A DNA stretch of 42,276 nucleotides, from positions 1 through 42,276 of the forward strand of contig CAMRCY010000018.1 of NCBI GenBank assembly GCA_947041165.1, in the 5' to 3' direction. Below, in pieces: positions 27,522 through 36,513 of this stretch. The position numbers and the translations under genes are program-made. The stretch comes from an uncultured Deferribacteraceae bacterium (GTDB lineage Bacteria; Chrysiogenota; Deferribacteres; Deferribacterales; Mucispirillaceae). The stretch's first letter is position 1, and every line of letters begins with the position of its first letter. Below the pieces are notes generated by a model. It was not told the DNA's origin, made no database searches, and was given only the letters and a program-made list of their open reading frames with translations.

Positions 27522-28628
27522 TTGGTTACGGTGCGAGGATTATATATTCATATCCCATTTTGCGAATCAAAATGTCCGTACTGTAGTTTCTATTCGTATG
27601 TTGAGAAAGATGAAACCGTTATTGAAAAATATTTTAATACGTTAATAAAAGAGATAAAAACTTACAACAACTTATCTTTTAACACTATCTATATCGGTGG
27701 TGGAACGCCCTCTTCTGTTAACCCTAAAATATTAGACACATTTTTTAACTCGCTGTTTAAACTTATTAAATATAGCGGTGAAGAGTTTACGATTGAAGTC
27801 AATCCTGGCTCATTTAATCAAGAGTTTATAGATGTGATTGATAGATATAATATAAACAGAATTTCAATGGGTGTGCAATCATTCGATAATAATGTGCTAA
27901 AACTGTTAGGCAGAGATCATCAGGCAAATGATATATATAAATCATTAGAACTGATGGATTTAGATAAATATAGATTGAATTTAGATATGATATACGATAT
28001 CCCAACAGTTGAGGATAATATCATTTTTGATACTTTAGAGAGTATAGTGAAAATCAATCCGTCACATATTTCTGCATATTCGTATCAACATGAAGATACT
28101 GGATATCTTGCAAATAATATTAATTTAGATAAAACTCTTTTCAATGATGTTGAAAATAAACTGCGTGAAAACGGATACGAAAAATACGAAGTGTCAAATT
28201 TTTCAAAAAAAAGAATGGAATCTAAGCATAATATGATATACTGGAATATGAATGAATATATCGGGATCGGAAGTTCTGCATCATCTATGTATCATACGGA
28301 TAATAAAATTCGTATAAGATATACAAATACAGCTGATATTGAAAAATATATAAACGGTGTTGAAAACTTAGAAAAAGTTTTCAGCGACTACGAAGAGTTG
28401 GATATTAATAAACAGATATCCGAATCACTTATCTTTGGGTTACGCTTAAAAGATGGTATAGATCTAGGTGATGTTGAAGTAAAATATGGTACAACAATTC
28501 CTGAAAGCTTTATGAAAAATATAGATATATTAATATCTAAAGGATTATTAACATGTCAAAAGAAAAAATTGATAGCAACAGAAAGAGGAACAGAGGTTTT
28601 GGATACTTTATCGCTATATCTGTTATGA
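27522..28628 (+). CDS. hemW: HemW-like radical SAM heme chaperone
   Basis: 368 residues. The N-terminal LYIHIPFCESKCPYCSFYSY holds the radical SAM cluster motif C-x3-C-x2-C, followed by IYIGGGTPS, FTIEVNPG, RISMGVQSFD and LNLDMIYDIPT, all standard HemW blocks. HemW (formerly called anaerobic coproporphyrinogen oxidase-like) binds haem and delivers it to respiratory proteins. The start may be TTG at 27522, directly after the Nudix stop, or GTG at 27531; neither has a good ribosome binding site. The 3' end overlaps the cytochrome gene by 76 nt, which couples a haem chaperone to a multihaem protein. Confidence 0.92.
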   Translation: MVTVRGLYIHIPFCESKCPYCSFYSYVEKDETVIEKYFNTLIKEIKTYNNLSFNTIYIGGGTPSSVNPKILDTFFNSLFKLIKYSGEEFTIEVNPGSFNQEFIDVIDRYNINRISMGVQSFDNNVLKLLGRDHQANDIYKSLELMDLDKYRLNLDMIYDIPTVEDNIIFDTLESIVKINPSHISAYSYQHEDTGYLANNINLDKTLFNDVENKLRENGYEKYEVSNFSKKRMESKHNMIYWNMNEYIGIGSSASSMYHTDNKIRIRYTNTADIEKYINGVENLEKVFSDYEELDINKQISESLIFGLRLKDGIDLGDVEVKYGTTIPESFMKNIDILISKGLLTCQKKKLIATERGTEVLDTLSLYLL

Positions 28629-28906
28629 CGCTTATTTTTATTAATTTAAGCACAACAACAGCGATATCTGGATGTGAAGGTGATTGTATGACTTGCCATG
28701 TTGATCTAACAGATAGTAGCGATCACCAATCATTGAAAACATGTGTTCATTGTCATGCTGAAACAAATAAGAAACCATTAGATTTATTTACTGGTGCATC
28801 GGTTGAAGGTGGCTGTGGTGCAAGATGTTTTACATGTCATGCTGAGTGGCCTCAAGATTCTGCACACGTATCACTTGATACATGTTTAAACTGTCATGAA
28901 AAATAA
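28553..28906 (+). CDS. Small tetrahaem c-type cytochrome
   Basis: 117 residues. The start at 28553 has AAAGGA 8 nt upstream and gives a proper export signal: a basic N-terminus, then GYFIAISVMTLIFINLS. Four haem-binding CxxCH motifs lie at 45-49, 64-68, 92-96 and 111-115. The exported part is two copies of a ~28-residue two-haem unit (GCEGDCMTCH...TCVHCH and GCGARCFTCH...TCLNCH). Each first motif is preceded by an extra Cys (41 and 88). ISGC at 38-41 also fits a lipobox, so the protein may be lipid-anchored. It is likely a periplasmic electron carrier. It overlaps the end of hemW in another frame; a second possible start at 28625 gives too short a signal. Confidence 0.88.
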   Translation: MSKEKIDSNRKRNRGFGYFIAISVMTLIFINLSTTTAISGCEGDCMTCHVDLTDSSDHQSLKTCVHCHAETNKKPLDLFTGASVEGGCGARCFTCHAEWPQDSAHVSLDTCLNCHEK

Positions 28907-28929
28907 TATTATTAGAAAGAGGTACTATC

Positions 28930-30651
28930 ATTCTTAAACGATTATGGACATATTTTAGACAATATAAAAAAATAATGACAATTGCAATTATTGCATCTCT
29001 TGGAACAGCTGGAACGGAGGCGTTATTAGCGTACTTAGTTAAGCCGTTACTAGATGGAATATTTATAGACAAAAATATGTCATTACTGAAATTAATGCCT
29101 GCACTGATTATTGGGGTATATTTTGTGAAAGGAGTTTTTAGGTTCTTGCAAGTATATATCATGAGATATATAGGTCAAAAAGTTGTTGAAATGCTTCGAA
29201 ATGATTTATTTGAAAAGATAATAAACCTACCATTAAACTTCTTTAACACAACATCAACGGGCGTATTGATGTCAAGAATAACTAACGATGTGAACCTTGT
29301 ACAACAATCTATGCAAACAATAATATCTATTTTAAGAGAAACATTAACTGTTATCGGTTTAGCCGCTGTAATCTTATATATGGATTGGAAATTAGCATTA
29401 ATAACTATACTTTGCTACCCTTTTCTTGTTCATCCACTCATAACAATAAGTCGCAGACTTAGACGACTTAGTAGGAAAGATCAAGAGATGATGGGTGGAT
29501 TATCATCTATATTACAAGAAGCATTTTCAGGTATTCGTATCGTTAAAGCTTTTACTTCTGAGAAAAAAGAGATAGATAAATTTGCAGAAACTAATGCTAT
29601 GGCAGTAAAATATGTAATTAAATCTATAAAAACAGCTGAGCTATCATCACCACTTATGGAGTTTATATCTTCATTAGGTTTCGCAGCTATTATTTATTTT
29701 GGTGGAGTACAAGTTATAAATGGAACAAGTACGCCAGGTACATTCTTCTCATTTTTAGCTGCTGCATTATTAGTGTATCGTCCGATTAAATCAATCGGAA
29801 ACTCAAACAATACAATACAACAAGCGATAGCTGCTTCTGAAAGAATATTCGGTATTCTTGATGTTGAGAATAGTATTGTAGCCAATAACGGCAATATTAT
29901 ATGTGATGCAAAAAATAAAGATATAAAGTTTCATAATGTATGTTTTAAATATGAAGGCACTGAAAAACTTGTTCTAAATGAGATTAATCTAAATATTAAA
30001 GCAGGACAACAAGTAGCTTTTGTAGGCTCATCAGGTGCTGGAAAAACAACCATTGCAAACCTTATGCCGAGATTTTTTGATATAACCTCTGGATCAATAA
30101 TGATAGATGGAACTGATATAAGAGAGTTTGATTTAAAATCATTACGAACAGAGATAAGTATTGTATCGCAAGAACCATTCTTATTTAATGACACTATTGC
30201 AAACAATATCGCATACGGTAAAAATATAGACGTGCCTAAAGAAGATATGATAGAAGCTTCAAAAGCTGCATTTGCTGATGATTTTATAAACGAGATGCCT
30301 CAAGGCTACGATACAGAGATCGGGGAAAGAGGAATAATCTTATCTGGTGGACAGAAACAACGTCTAACCATCGCTAGAGCGTTACTTAAAAACTCTCCTA
30401 TATTAATTCTTGATGAAGCGACTAGCTCCCTTGACACAGAGAGTGAACGTATCGTACAAAAAGCATTAGATAACCTCATGAAAGGAAGAACATCACTTAT
30501 CATAGCTCATAGGTTATCAACTATTTTAGATGCAGATATGATAGTTGTTTTAAATGAAAATAAAATCGAAGCAACTGGTAAACACGAAGAATTACTTAAA
30601 ACATCAAAAACTTATAGCAGATTATATAAGATGCAATTTAATATGGAATAA
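28930..30651 (+). CDS. msbA: Lipid A-core flippase MsbA, probable ATT start
   Basis: An ABC half-transporter with fused membrane and ATPase domains, 573 residues from ATT at 28930. GAGG (28919-28922) lies exactly 7 nt before that ATT. The 15 codons up to the first ATG (28975) encode LKRLWTYFRQYKK, the usual cytoplasmic lead-in to helix 1, and there is no ATG, GTG or TTG between the previous gene and 28975. Six membrane helices, Walker A GSSGAGKTT, signature LSGGQKQR, Walker B ILILDEATSSLD and the H-loop HRLS are intact. Followed by two glycosyltransferases and lpxK, it should flip lipid A-core across the inner membrane. Confidence 0.92.
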   Translation: MLKRLWTYFRQYKKIMTIAIIASLGTAGTEALLAYLVKPLLDGIFIDKNMSLLKLMPALIIGVYFVKGVFRFLQVYIMRYIGQKVVEMLRNDLFEKIINLPLNFFNTTSTGVLMSRITNDVNLVQQSMQTIISILRETLTVIGLAAVILYMDWKLALITILCYPFLVHPLITISRRLRRLSRKDQEMMGGLSSILQEAFSGIRIVKAFTSEKKEIDKFAETNAMAVKYVIKSIKTAELSSPLMEFISSLGFAAIIYFGGVQVINGTSTPGTFFSFLAAALLVYRPIKSIGNSNNTIQQAIAASERIFGILDVENSIVANNGNIICDAKNKDIKFHNVCFKYEGTEKLVLNEINLNIKAGQQVAFVGSSGAGKTTIANLMPRFFDITSGSIMIDGTDIREFDLKSLRTEISIVSQEPFLFNDTIANNIAYGKNIDVPKEDMIEASKAAFADDFINEMPQGYDTEIGERGIILSGGQKQRLTIARALLKNSPILILDEATSSLDTESERIVQKALDNLMKGRTSLIIAHRLSTILDADMIVVLNENKIEATGKHEELLKTSKTYSRLYKMQFNME

Positions 30652-30656
30652 TAAAT

Positions 30657-31676
30657 ATGATACCTTCATCTATTGCGATATCAAGAACAGATAAAATTGG
30701 TGATCTAATACTCTCGATCCCATCTATTTTTATGACCAGAATTCTCTATCCTGATGCGTATATTACATTACTTGTAAATTCGTACAACTATCCAATAGTA
30801 AGATATCTTGATATCGTAAATGAGATCATAAAAATAGATGAAGTAGACGAAAAAGAAGTAATTAAAAAATTGCGACTAAATAAAACAGATACATTTATAG
30901 CTCTATATACCGATAGCACGATCGGACGAATAGCAAAAAAATCAGGTGCTAAAAAACGTGTTGCACCGTTATCAAAATTGCATTCATACATTGCATATAA
31001 TCACGGCGTTAAACAATCTCGTTCTGAGTCTATCAAAAACGAAGCTGAATATAATCTCGATCTTATAATGAGTTTAGATAAAGCAGAATTTAAATATAAG
31101 TATAATATTGATAAAAAAATTATATACTCAGAAAGTAATAAAAAAAATATTGAAGCATTTCTAACTAAAGCTGATATCAATAATGATTTTATAATTATAT
31201 CGCCATTTACTGGTGGCAGTTGCAAAAATCTATCTATTGATGAGTACGCTCAACTTATAAATAAAATATCTACTGGCTTAAAAAATAATGTGAAAATAGT
31301 GATCGCTGCATCTCAAGATAATAAACAATATCTTAATAGTTTCGATCAAAGAAAGATAACAATTTTTATTAACGATAACGATATATTAAATCTTGCAGCG
31401 TTGATTGATAAATCATCATTATTCATCGGTGGTTCAACTGGCACAACGCATATCGCTGGCAACCTTAGGAAAAGATGTGTTGCAATTTATCCTGCTAAAC
31501 CTACTCAATCTAAAACTAGATGGGGACTCTTTGGAAATGATGATAACACATTATATATTGTGCCTGATGAGATTGAAAAAAATGAAGATTACTCAAATAA
31601 CTTATTCCAAAATATCACAGAAGAAGATATAAATAATTATGCAAAATTAATTACGGACTATTATAATGAAAGATAA
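30657..31676 (+). CDS. Glycosyltransferase family 9, heptosyltransferase-like
   Basis: 339 residues. The N-terminal RTDKIGDLILSIP and C-terminal FIGGSTGTTHIAGNLRK-CVAIYP are the two hallmarks of the ADP-heptose:LPS heptosyltransferase family (GT9), which extends the LPS inner core in the cytoplasm. The usual Asp or Pro-Ser before TGxxH is Gly-Ser here. It starts 6 nt after msbA and overlaps the next glycosyltransferase by 11 nt. The exact sugar and position cannot be told. Confidence 0.87.
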   Translation: MIPSSIAISRTDKIGDLILSIPSIFMTRILYPDAYITLLVNSYNYPIVRYLDIVNEIIKIDEVDEKEVIKKLRLNKTDTFIALYTDSTIGRIAKKSGAKKRVAPLSKLHSYIAYNHGVKQSRSESIKNEAEYNLDLIMSLDKAEFKYKYNIDKKIIYSESNKKNIEAFLTKADINNDFIIISPFTGGSCKNLSIDEYAQLINKISTGLKNNVKIVIAASQDNKQYLNSFDQRKITIFINDNDILNLAALIDKSSLFIGGSTGTTHIAGNLRKRCVAIYPAKPTQSKTRWGLFGNDDNTLYIVPDEIEKNEDYSNNLFQNITEEDINNYAKLITDYYNER

Positions 31677-32448
31677 AAAAACTTTATCAATATGTATTAT
31701 AACTTTTAATGAAGAGAGAAATATTGAAAACACATTACTGCATATTAAAGATATTGCTGATGAGATAGTAATCGTAGACAGTTATTCAACTGATCAAACG
31801 GTTGAGATATGTAAAAAATATACTTCCAATATTTACTCGCATAAATGGGAAGGCTTCATTGCTCAAAAAAATATAGCATTAGATCATTGTAGTTCTGATT
31901 TTATCTTATCAATCGACGCTGATGAAGAAATTACTAAAGAATTAGCTGATGAGATAATTGATAAAATTAACAACCTAAATCTTGATGGATATAGAGTAAA
32001 TAGAAAAACTAAATATTTAGGTAAAATATTAAAACACTCTTGGCAACCCGATAATAAACTGCGTCTTGTCAAAAAAGATGCTTGTCCTAGTTGGCACGGT
32101 GAGATCGTTCATGAGAGTTTGGTTATTCAAAGTTCTATGATTTCAATTTTAGATAACCATCTAGTTCATCACTCTTATGAAGATATCGAAGATCATAATA
32201 GAAAGACTTTAAAATATGCAAAACTATCAGCAGAAAGCTATCATAAAATGGGAAAACAATCTTCTATATTTAAATTGATCTTCTCCCCTGCTTTCAATTT
32301 TATAAAAATGTACTTTTTTAGATTAGGGATTTTAGATGGTGTTGAAGGACTTATCGCTGCAAGAAGTGGATACATATATACATATCTAAAATATTTATAT
32401 CTATATGAACTTGATAGAAACCCTACAAAAAATGAGGATACAAAATAA
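31666..32448 (+). CDS. Glycosyltransferase family 2, WaaE/KdtX-like
   Basis: 260 residues with the GT2 nucleotide-binding start LSICIITFNEERNIENTL, DEIVIVDSYSTDQT, a DxD-type SIDADEEI, and KLRLVKK/WHGEIVHE, which recall the LPS core beta-1,4-glucosyltransferases of the WaaE group. It probably adds a hexose to the inner core. Its stop overlaps the ATG of lpxK (TAATG). Confidence 0.87.
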   Translation: MKDKKTLSICIITFNEERNIENTLLHIKDIADEIVIVDSYSTDQTVEICKKYTSNIYSHKWEGFIAQKNIALDHCSSDFILSIDADEEITKELADEIIDKINNLNLDGYRVNRKTKYLGKILKHSWQPDNKLRLVKKDACPSWHGEIVHESLVIQSSMISILDNHLVHHSYEDIEDHNRKTLKYAKLSAESYHKMGKQSSIFKLIFSPAFNFIKMYFFRLGILDGVEGLIAARSGYIYTYLKYLYLYELDRNPTKNEDTK

Positions 32449-33356
32449 TGAAAGTTATATCAATAGGCAATCTAAGTATGGGTGGCACTGGTAAAACGCC
32501 TCATGCAATACATTTAGCAAAACTATTCAGTGCAGAAGGAAGAGTTGTAACAATTTTATCAAGAGGATATAAAGGCTTAGTTGGTAACGCATTAAATGTT
32601 ATATCTGATGGACATCAAATATTCTACTCGCCTCCTCAAGCAAGTGATGAAGCTTTTATGATGGCACTCAACTGTAACGGTGTATCTGTTATCACTGGAG
32701 TTGATAGAAAAGCTTCTCTAAAATATGCAGCGAAAAATTTCAACTCAGATTTAGCGATATTAGACGACGCTTATCAATATAAAAAAATAGATAAAAATAT
32801 TGAGATACTGTTGCTTGATGCAAAAAATCCGATCTCAACTGGTTTTATATTTCCGTTTGGCTATCTAAGAGAGATGCCATCAAATATTAAAAGAGCAGAT
32901 ATTATTATTTTCACAAACTCTATTGATAATATTATTCCTGAAAAAGTAAGAAAATATATTAAACCTGATCAGAAAGTATTTTTCTCAAGGTACACTAAAC
33001 CTGTGCTAATTAAAGAAGGTATCGCTCACGCAATATCAGATCTAAAAGGTAAAAAAGTTACTGCATATTCAGCACTCGCAAATAATCGTTCGTTTTATGA
33101 TCTGCTCACTTCAAACTCTATTGATGTTGTGTCTTTCAAAACATTTCTCGATCATAAAAAACTATCACAATCAACACTCGATAAAATAATAGACAACGGT
33201 TTAACTCTTGAAAGCACAGAGTTTATCACAACTGAAAAAGATTATGTAAAACTAGAAGACACCTACTCTCGCATATTCTCATATATAAAAGTAGATCTAG
33301 AAATAGATAATGAAAAAGAACTTATAAAACTTATAAGAGATAAAATTAAACAATAA
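32448..33356 (+). CDS. lpxK: Tetraacyldisaccharide 4'-kinase LpxK, short N-terminus
   Basis: 302 residues. LpxK phosphorylates the lipid A disaccharide at the 4' position. The P-loop GGTGKT (12-17) is preceded by only eleven residues (VISIGNLSM), whereas known LpxK proteins begin with a membrane-associated helix of some 25-50 residues. The frame before the ATG belongs to the upstream gene with which it overlaps by 1 nt, so no longer start is apparent. Other family parts are present: LSRGYKG, SDEAFMMA, AILDDAYQYKKIDKNIEILLLDA, PFGYLRE, and TTEKDYVKL near the end. It may reach its membrane substrate through a partner. It closes the long operon. Confidence 0.9.
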   Translation: MKVISIGNLSMGGTGKTPHAIHLAKLFSAEGRVVTILSRGYKGLVGNALNVISDGHQIFYSPPQASDEAFMMALNCNGVSVITGVDRKASLKYAAKNFNSDLAILDDAYQYKKIDKNIEILLLDAKNPISTGFIFPFGYLREMPSNIKRADIIIFTNSIDNIIPEKVRKYIKPDQKVFFSRYTKPVLIKEGIAHAISDLKGKKVTAYSALANNRSFYDLLTSNSIDVVSFKTFLDHKKLSQSTLDKIIDNGLTLESTEFITTEKDYVKLEDTYSRIFSYIKVDLEIDNEKELIKLIRDKIKQ

Positions 33357-33357
33357 G

Positions 33358-33380
33358 CACAGTTACATTATAAGACTGTG
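33358..33380 (+). terminator. Possible terminator after lpxK
   Basis: CACAGT and ACTGTG form a 6-bp stem just after the lpxK stop. No T-run follows, so termination is uncertain. Confidence 0.35.
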
Positions 33381-33523
33381 AATACATATACATATCAATA
33401 TTTTGGCAAAATAGAAGAATATATGTATTAAAATTCTAATAATATAAAGTAAATATATAAAAAAACTTGATATTTTTTAAATAATCATGTAAAAGTAGAA
33501 GATCAATTTATTGGGGAAAAGTA

Positions 33524-34834
33524 ATGCACGAGATAGCAAAGAGATTAAATGACGATATTCAAAAAGTAAATCCATCGGTTTACGAAATGCTTTCAGAGAT
33601 TGGTAGAGAGATTTATATGCCTGAGGGGATTGTAACGCAAGGTAATGAGGCGAAACAAAAAGCGACAAAATTTAATGCAACAATAGGTATTTCGACAGCC
33701 AACAAGCGTCCTATGTATCTTGAGTCTATATATAAAAACTTTACTGGACTAACTCCTGAAGAGGTTTTTCCATATGCGAACACTCCAGGTGTTGCAGAGC
33801 TTAGAACTTTATGGAAAGAGAAAATCTATAAAGAAGGTCCAACACTTAATGGTGCACAACTATCGAACCCGATAGTTACATCTGCATTAACACATGGGAT
33901 ATCATTGTTATCGGAACTGTTCTGTAATCGAGGAGATTTTGTTGTTCTGCCTGATATGTATTGGGAAAATTATACATTAACTTTTGGAGTAAAACTGAAA
34001 GCTAATATTGTTACATATAAAACTTTTGATGAAGACAATAAACTTTTTAATGTTAACGGATTACTAGATGAAACAAAGAAAGCAGTTGCTGAAAAAGGCA
34101 AAGCGATTGTGATTTTAAACTTTCCTAACAACCCATCTGGCTATACCCCTTCTGTAAAAGAGATGGTTGAAATTTCAGATGGTTTAGCAGAAATAGCGAA
34201 CGGTGGCGGAAAGATTTTAGTTATAATCGACGATGCATATTTTGGATTATTTTTCACTGATCATTGTGCAAAAGAATCGATGTTTTCATACTTAGCAAAA
34301 AAATCACCTAACCTGCTCGCTGTCAAATTAGATGGTATAACTAAAGAAGGTTTTGCATGGGGACTTCGTGTTGGGTTTATGACTTTTGCACAAACTTGCG
34401 ATAAAGACGAGCAACTTCTGCTGTCAACACTTGAAGCTAAAGTTACTGGATTAATTAGAGCCACAGTATCTAACTCTCCTCACCCATCACAATCGGCAGT
34501 TCTGCATGCTCTTAAATCTCCTGATTTTGAAAAGGAACGTGAGGCTTGTAATCAGATAATAAAAGAACGTGCGTTAAAGATAGATGGTATGTTTAAATCT
34601 CACAAATATGATGATGAATTTATACATTACCCATTTAACTCTGGTTATTTTATGTGTGTTAAACTTAAAAACTGTAACTCTGAAGAGCTTAGAGTATATC
34701 TATTAAATACATATCAGATAGGTGTGATAAGTACATCTAAAACAGATATACGAGTAGCATTTTCATCTGTTGATATTGAACATATTGAAGAACTTTATGA
34801 CACAATATATAAAGCATGTAAAGAGATTAAATAA
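33524..34834 (+). CDS. PLP-dependent class I/II aminotransferase
   Basis: 436 residues of fold-type I. NFPNNPSGYTP, IDDAYFGLFF and KLDGITKEGFAWGLRVGF give the PLP phosphate, Asp-Ala-Tyr and Schiff-base lysine regions. The Thr-Lys-Glu-Gly-Phe arrangement around the lysine is characteristic of a subgroup related to aspartate/aromatic aminotransferases. The amino acid used cannot be told from sequence. ATG at 33524 is preceded by GGGGAA about 8 nt upstream. It is probably a single-gene unit. Confidence 0.88.
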   Translation: MHEIAKRLNDDIQKVNPSVYEMLSEIGREIYMPEGIVTQGNEAKQKATKFNATIGISTANKRPMYLESIYKNFTGLTPEEVFPYANTPGVAELRTLWKEKIYKEGPTLNGAQLSNPIVTSALTHGISLLSELFCNRGDFVVLPDMYWENYTLTFGVKLKANIVTYKTFDEDNKLFNVNGLLDETKKAVAEKGKAIVILNFPNNPSGYTPSVKEMVEISDGLAEIANGGGKILVIIDDAYFGLFFTDHCAKESMFSYLAKKSPNLLAVKLDGITKEGFAWGLRVGFMTFAQTCDKDEQLLLSTLEAKVTGLIRATVSNSPHPSQSAVLHALKSPDFEKEREACNQIIKERALKIDGMFKSHKYDDEFIHYPFNSGYFMCVKLKNCNSEELRVYLLNTYQIGVISTSKTDIRVAFSSVDIEHIEELYDTIYKACKEIK

Positions 34835-34893
34835 AGAAACAAACCCTCTTTATCGCTGATAAATATTATGACGTGTGCAAACATACCTTGTTG

Positions 34894-35272
34894 TTTTAAT
34901 CACTTGGTATGTGTGCTTGTGTTACTCACATAACTTGATATCTATTTTAATCACATGGTATCTGTGCTTGTGTTACTCACATAATTTTGATATCTATTTT
35001 AATCACTTGGCATGTGTGCTTGCGTTACTAACATAATTTTATATCTATTTTCATCACTTGGCATCTGTGCTTGTGTTACTCACATAACTTGATATCTATT
35101 TTAATCACTTGGCATGCGTGCTTGCGTTACTCACATAACTTGATATCTATTTTAATCACTTGGCATCTGTGCTTGCGTTACTCACATAACTTTGATATCT
35201 ATTTTCATCACTAGACATGTGTGCTTGCGTTATTCACATAACTTTGATATCTATTTTCACAACTTGATACAT
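34894..35272. repeat. Seven or more tandem 51-53-bp repeats
   Basis: Repeats of about 51-53 bp built on TTTTAATCACTTGGCATGTG, then TGCTTGCGTTACTCACATAA, then CTTGATATCTA. Seven copies plus a partial eighth show small substitutions (AAT/CAT, TGT/CTG, GCG/GTG). There are no unique spacers. The first copy's GGTATGTGTGC can pair with GCAAACATACC just upstream (34877-34887). Confidence 0.9.
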
Positions 35273-35448
35273 ATAGTTTGTATTCCTAAAATAATTTAAT
35301 ACCAACATGCTTGTATAATTATAAACAATGACTGAATATTTTTTTATTAAAAACTCCTATCAATCATAATTTTTACGCATCAATAACTGTCTAACAACTA
35401 TAAAAGTATTCATCCATCATAAATCTATATTGTTCTTTTTTGTTTTTA

Positions 35449-35457
35449 TGATATAAT
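35449..35457 (+). promoter_or_regulatory. Extended -10 promoter abutting a start codon
   Basis: TGATATAAT, the same 9-mer as the two LRR promoters, with TTGTTC (35430-35435) as a weak -35 at 16 nt. The -10 ends 6 nt before the ATG at 35464, so transcription should begin at or next to the start codon. Confidence 0.6.
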
Positions 35458-35463
35458 TAATCA

Positions 35464-36513
35464 ATGTTAGAACTATCACATATATCCGATTTAAGCTTAA
35501 ATATAAATTTTCCAATATTTCTTTATAATAAAGATTTCGGAAACTTATTTATATATACTTTAGGAAGCAGTAAAGAAATTGAAACTCCACCTGTCATTGA
35601 TAAAATGATAAGTGAAGAACTGTCAAAATTTGTTACTGGGAAAAATGATAATCAAAAAATCTTTAGGTCAATAAACATAGATCAAACATATTCCATCTTT
35701 TTTCAAGATCTGCAAGATGAAAGTCGACTCAATCAGCTTTTAAGTGAATTGCTTAAAATCAATTATTCAAAAACATCTTATAGCTCGAAAGATACTTTAG
35801 AAACAAATGAACCTGATGAACAAACACAACATCAAATCAAAACACAAAACATTCAAATATCTACATTACATACCAAAGTTGAATATCTTAAAAATGATAT
35901 AACTTTACTTAAAACTGAGGTAGAAAAAAAGAATAAAACTATCGCTATACTAAATCATAATATCGAAAAATATGATAAAGAATTATTAAAAATTAAATCA
36001 CTAACAGAAACTCTGAACTTCAATAAATTGCAAAAAATTAATAAAGAGCTGAGAGAGGAATCTACTTTAGCTAAATATTCATTAACTAAAGCTGAAGATA
36101 ATCTTAAAAAAACTAAAGAAAAATCTGTGCAAGCAATATTAAAATGTAATCTTATGTTAAGAAGAAATCCAGCAAATATGGCGGACATATCAGATATTAT
36201 TAGTATCTTAACAGTGCAACAACCTGCCGCAACATCGCAATTTGCGACAACTACCAAAGGTGGTGTTAGTAGCCCAGACATTACTAAAATTGTAGACAAA
36301 TTGAATTTTGTAATAAAAAGAAATGATTACAAAAATATCGATGTGCTAAGAGTATGCGCTATCGCAGGAATAAGTAATACTGCATTGGTCATGGCACAAC
36401 CTTCGATACACTTTAAAGAGGCTATACCTAAATTGATCGGTATGGCAAGATCAAATAACATTAGCTATAGAGATTTACTCTCATTATACAGTGCATTAAA
36501 TATTGAGGTGTAA
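35464..36513 (+). CDS. Coiled-coil protein of unknown function
   Basis: 349 residues, not recognised. The N-terminal ~110 residues are mixed alpha/beta (LSLNINFPIFLYNKDFGNLFIYTLG). Residues ~120-225 form a long coiled coil rich in K/E/L/N. A short low-complexity Ala/Thr/Gln stretch (about 250-268) follows, then a helical C-terminal domain (IVDKLNFVIKRNDYKNIDVLRVCAIAG...). There is no signal peptide or membrane helix. There is no Shine-Dalgarno sequence, and the -10 element ends 6 nt before the ATG, suggesting a leaderless mRNA. Both flanks are repeat arrays, so it stands alone. Confidence 0.72.
   Translation: MLELSHISDLSLNINFPIFLYNKDFGNLFIYTLGSSKEIETPPVIDKMISEELSKFVTGKNDNQKIFRSINIDQTYSIFFQDLQDESRLNQLLSELLKINYSKTSYSSKDTLETNEPDEQTQHQIKTQNIQISTLHTKVEYLKNDITLLKTEVEKKNKTIAILNHNIEKYDKELLKIKSLTETLNFNKLQKINKELREESTLAKYSLTKAEDNLKKTKEKSVQAILKCNLMLRRNPANMADISDIISILTVQQPAATSQFATTTKGGVSSPDITKIVDKLNFVIKRNDYKNIDVLRVCAIAGISNTALVMAQPSIHFKEAIPKLIGMARSNNISYRDLLSLYSALNIEV

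Larger units (their letters stand above)
34835..35463. other. Long intergenic region with tandem repeats
   Basis: The 51-bp array (34894-35272) fills most of this gap; the rest is AT-rich with the promoter of the 35464 gene at its end. I see no gene in it. Confidence 0.7.

Noticed and set aside
34894-35272. Possible CRISPR array
   Set aside because: Copies are contiguous at about 51-53 bp with no unique spacers and no cas genes nearby; it is a plain tandem repeat.
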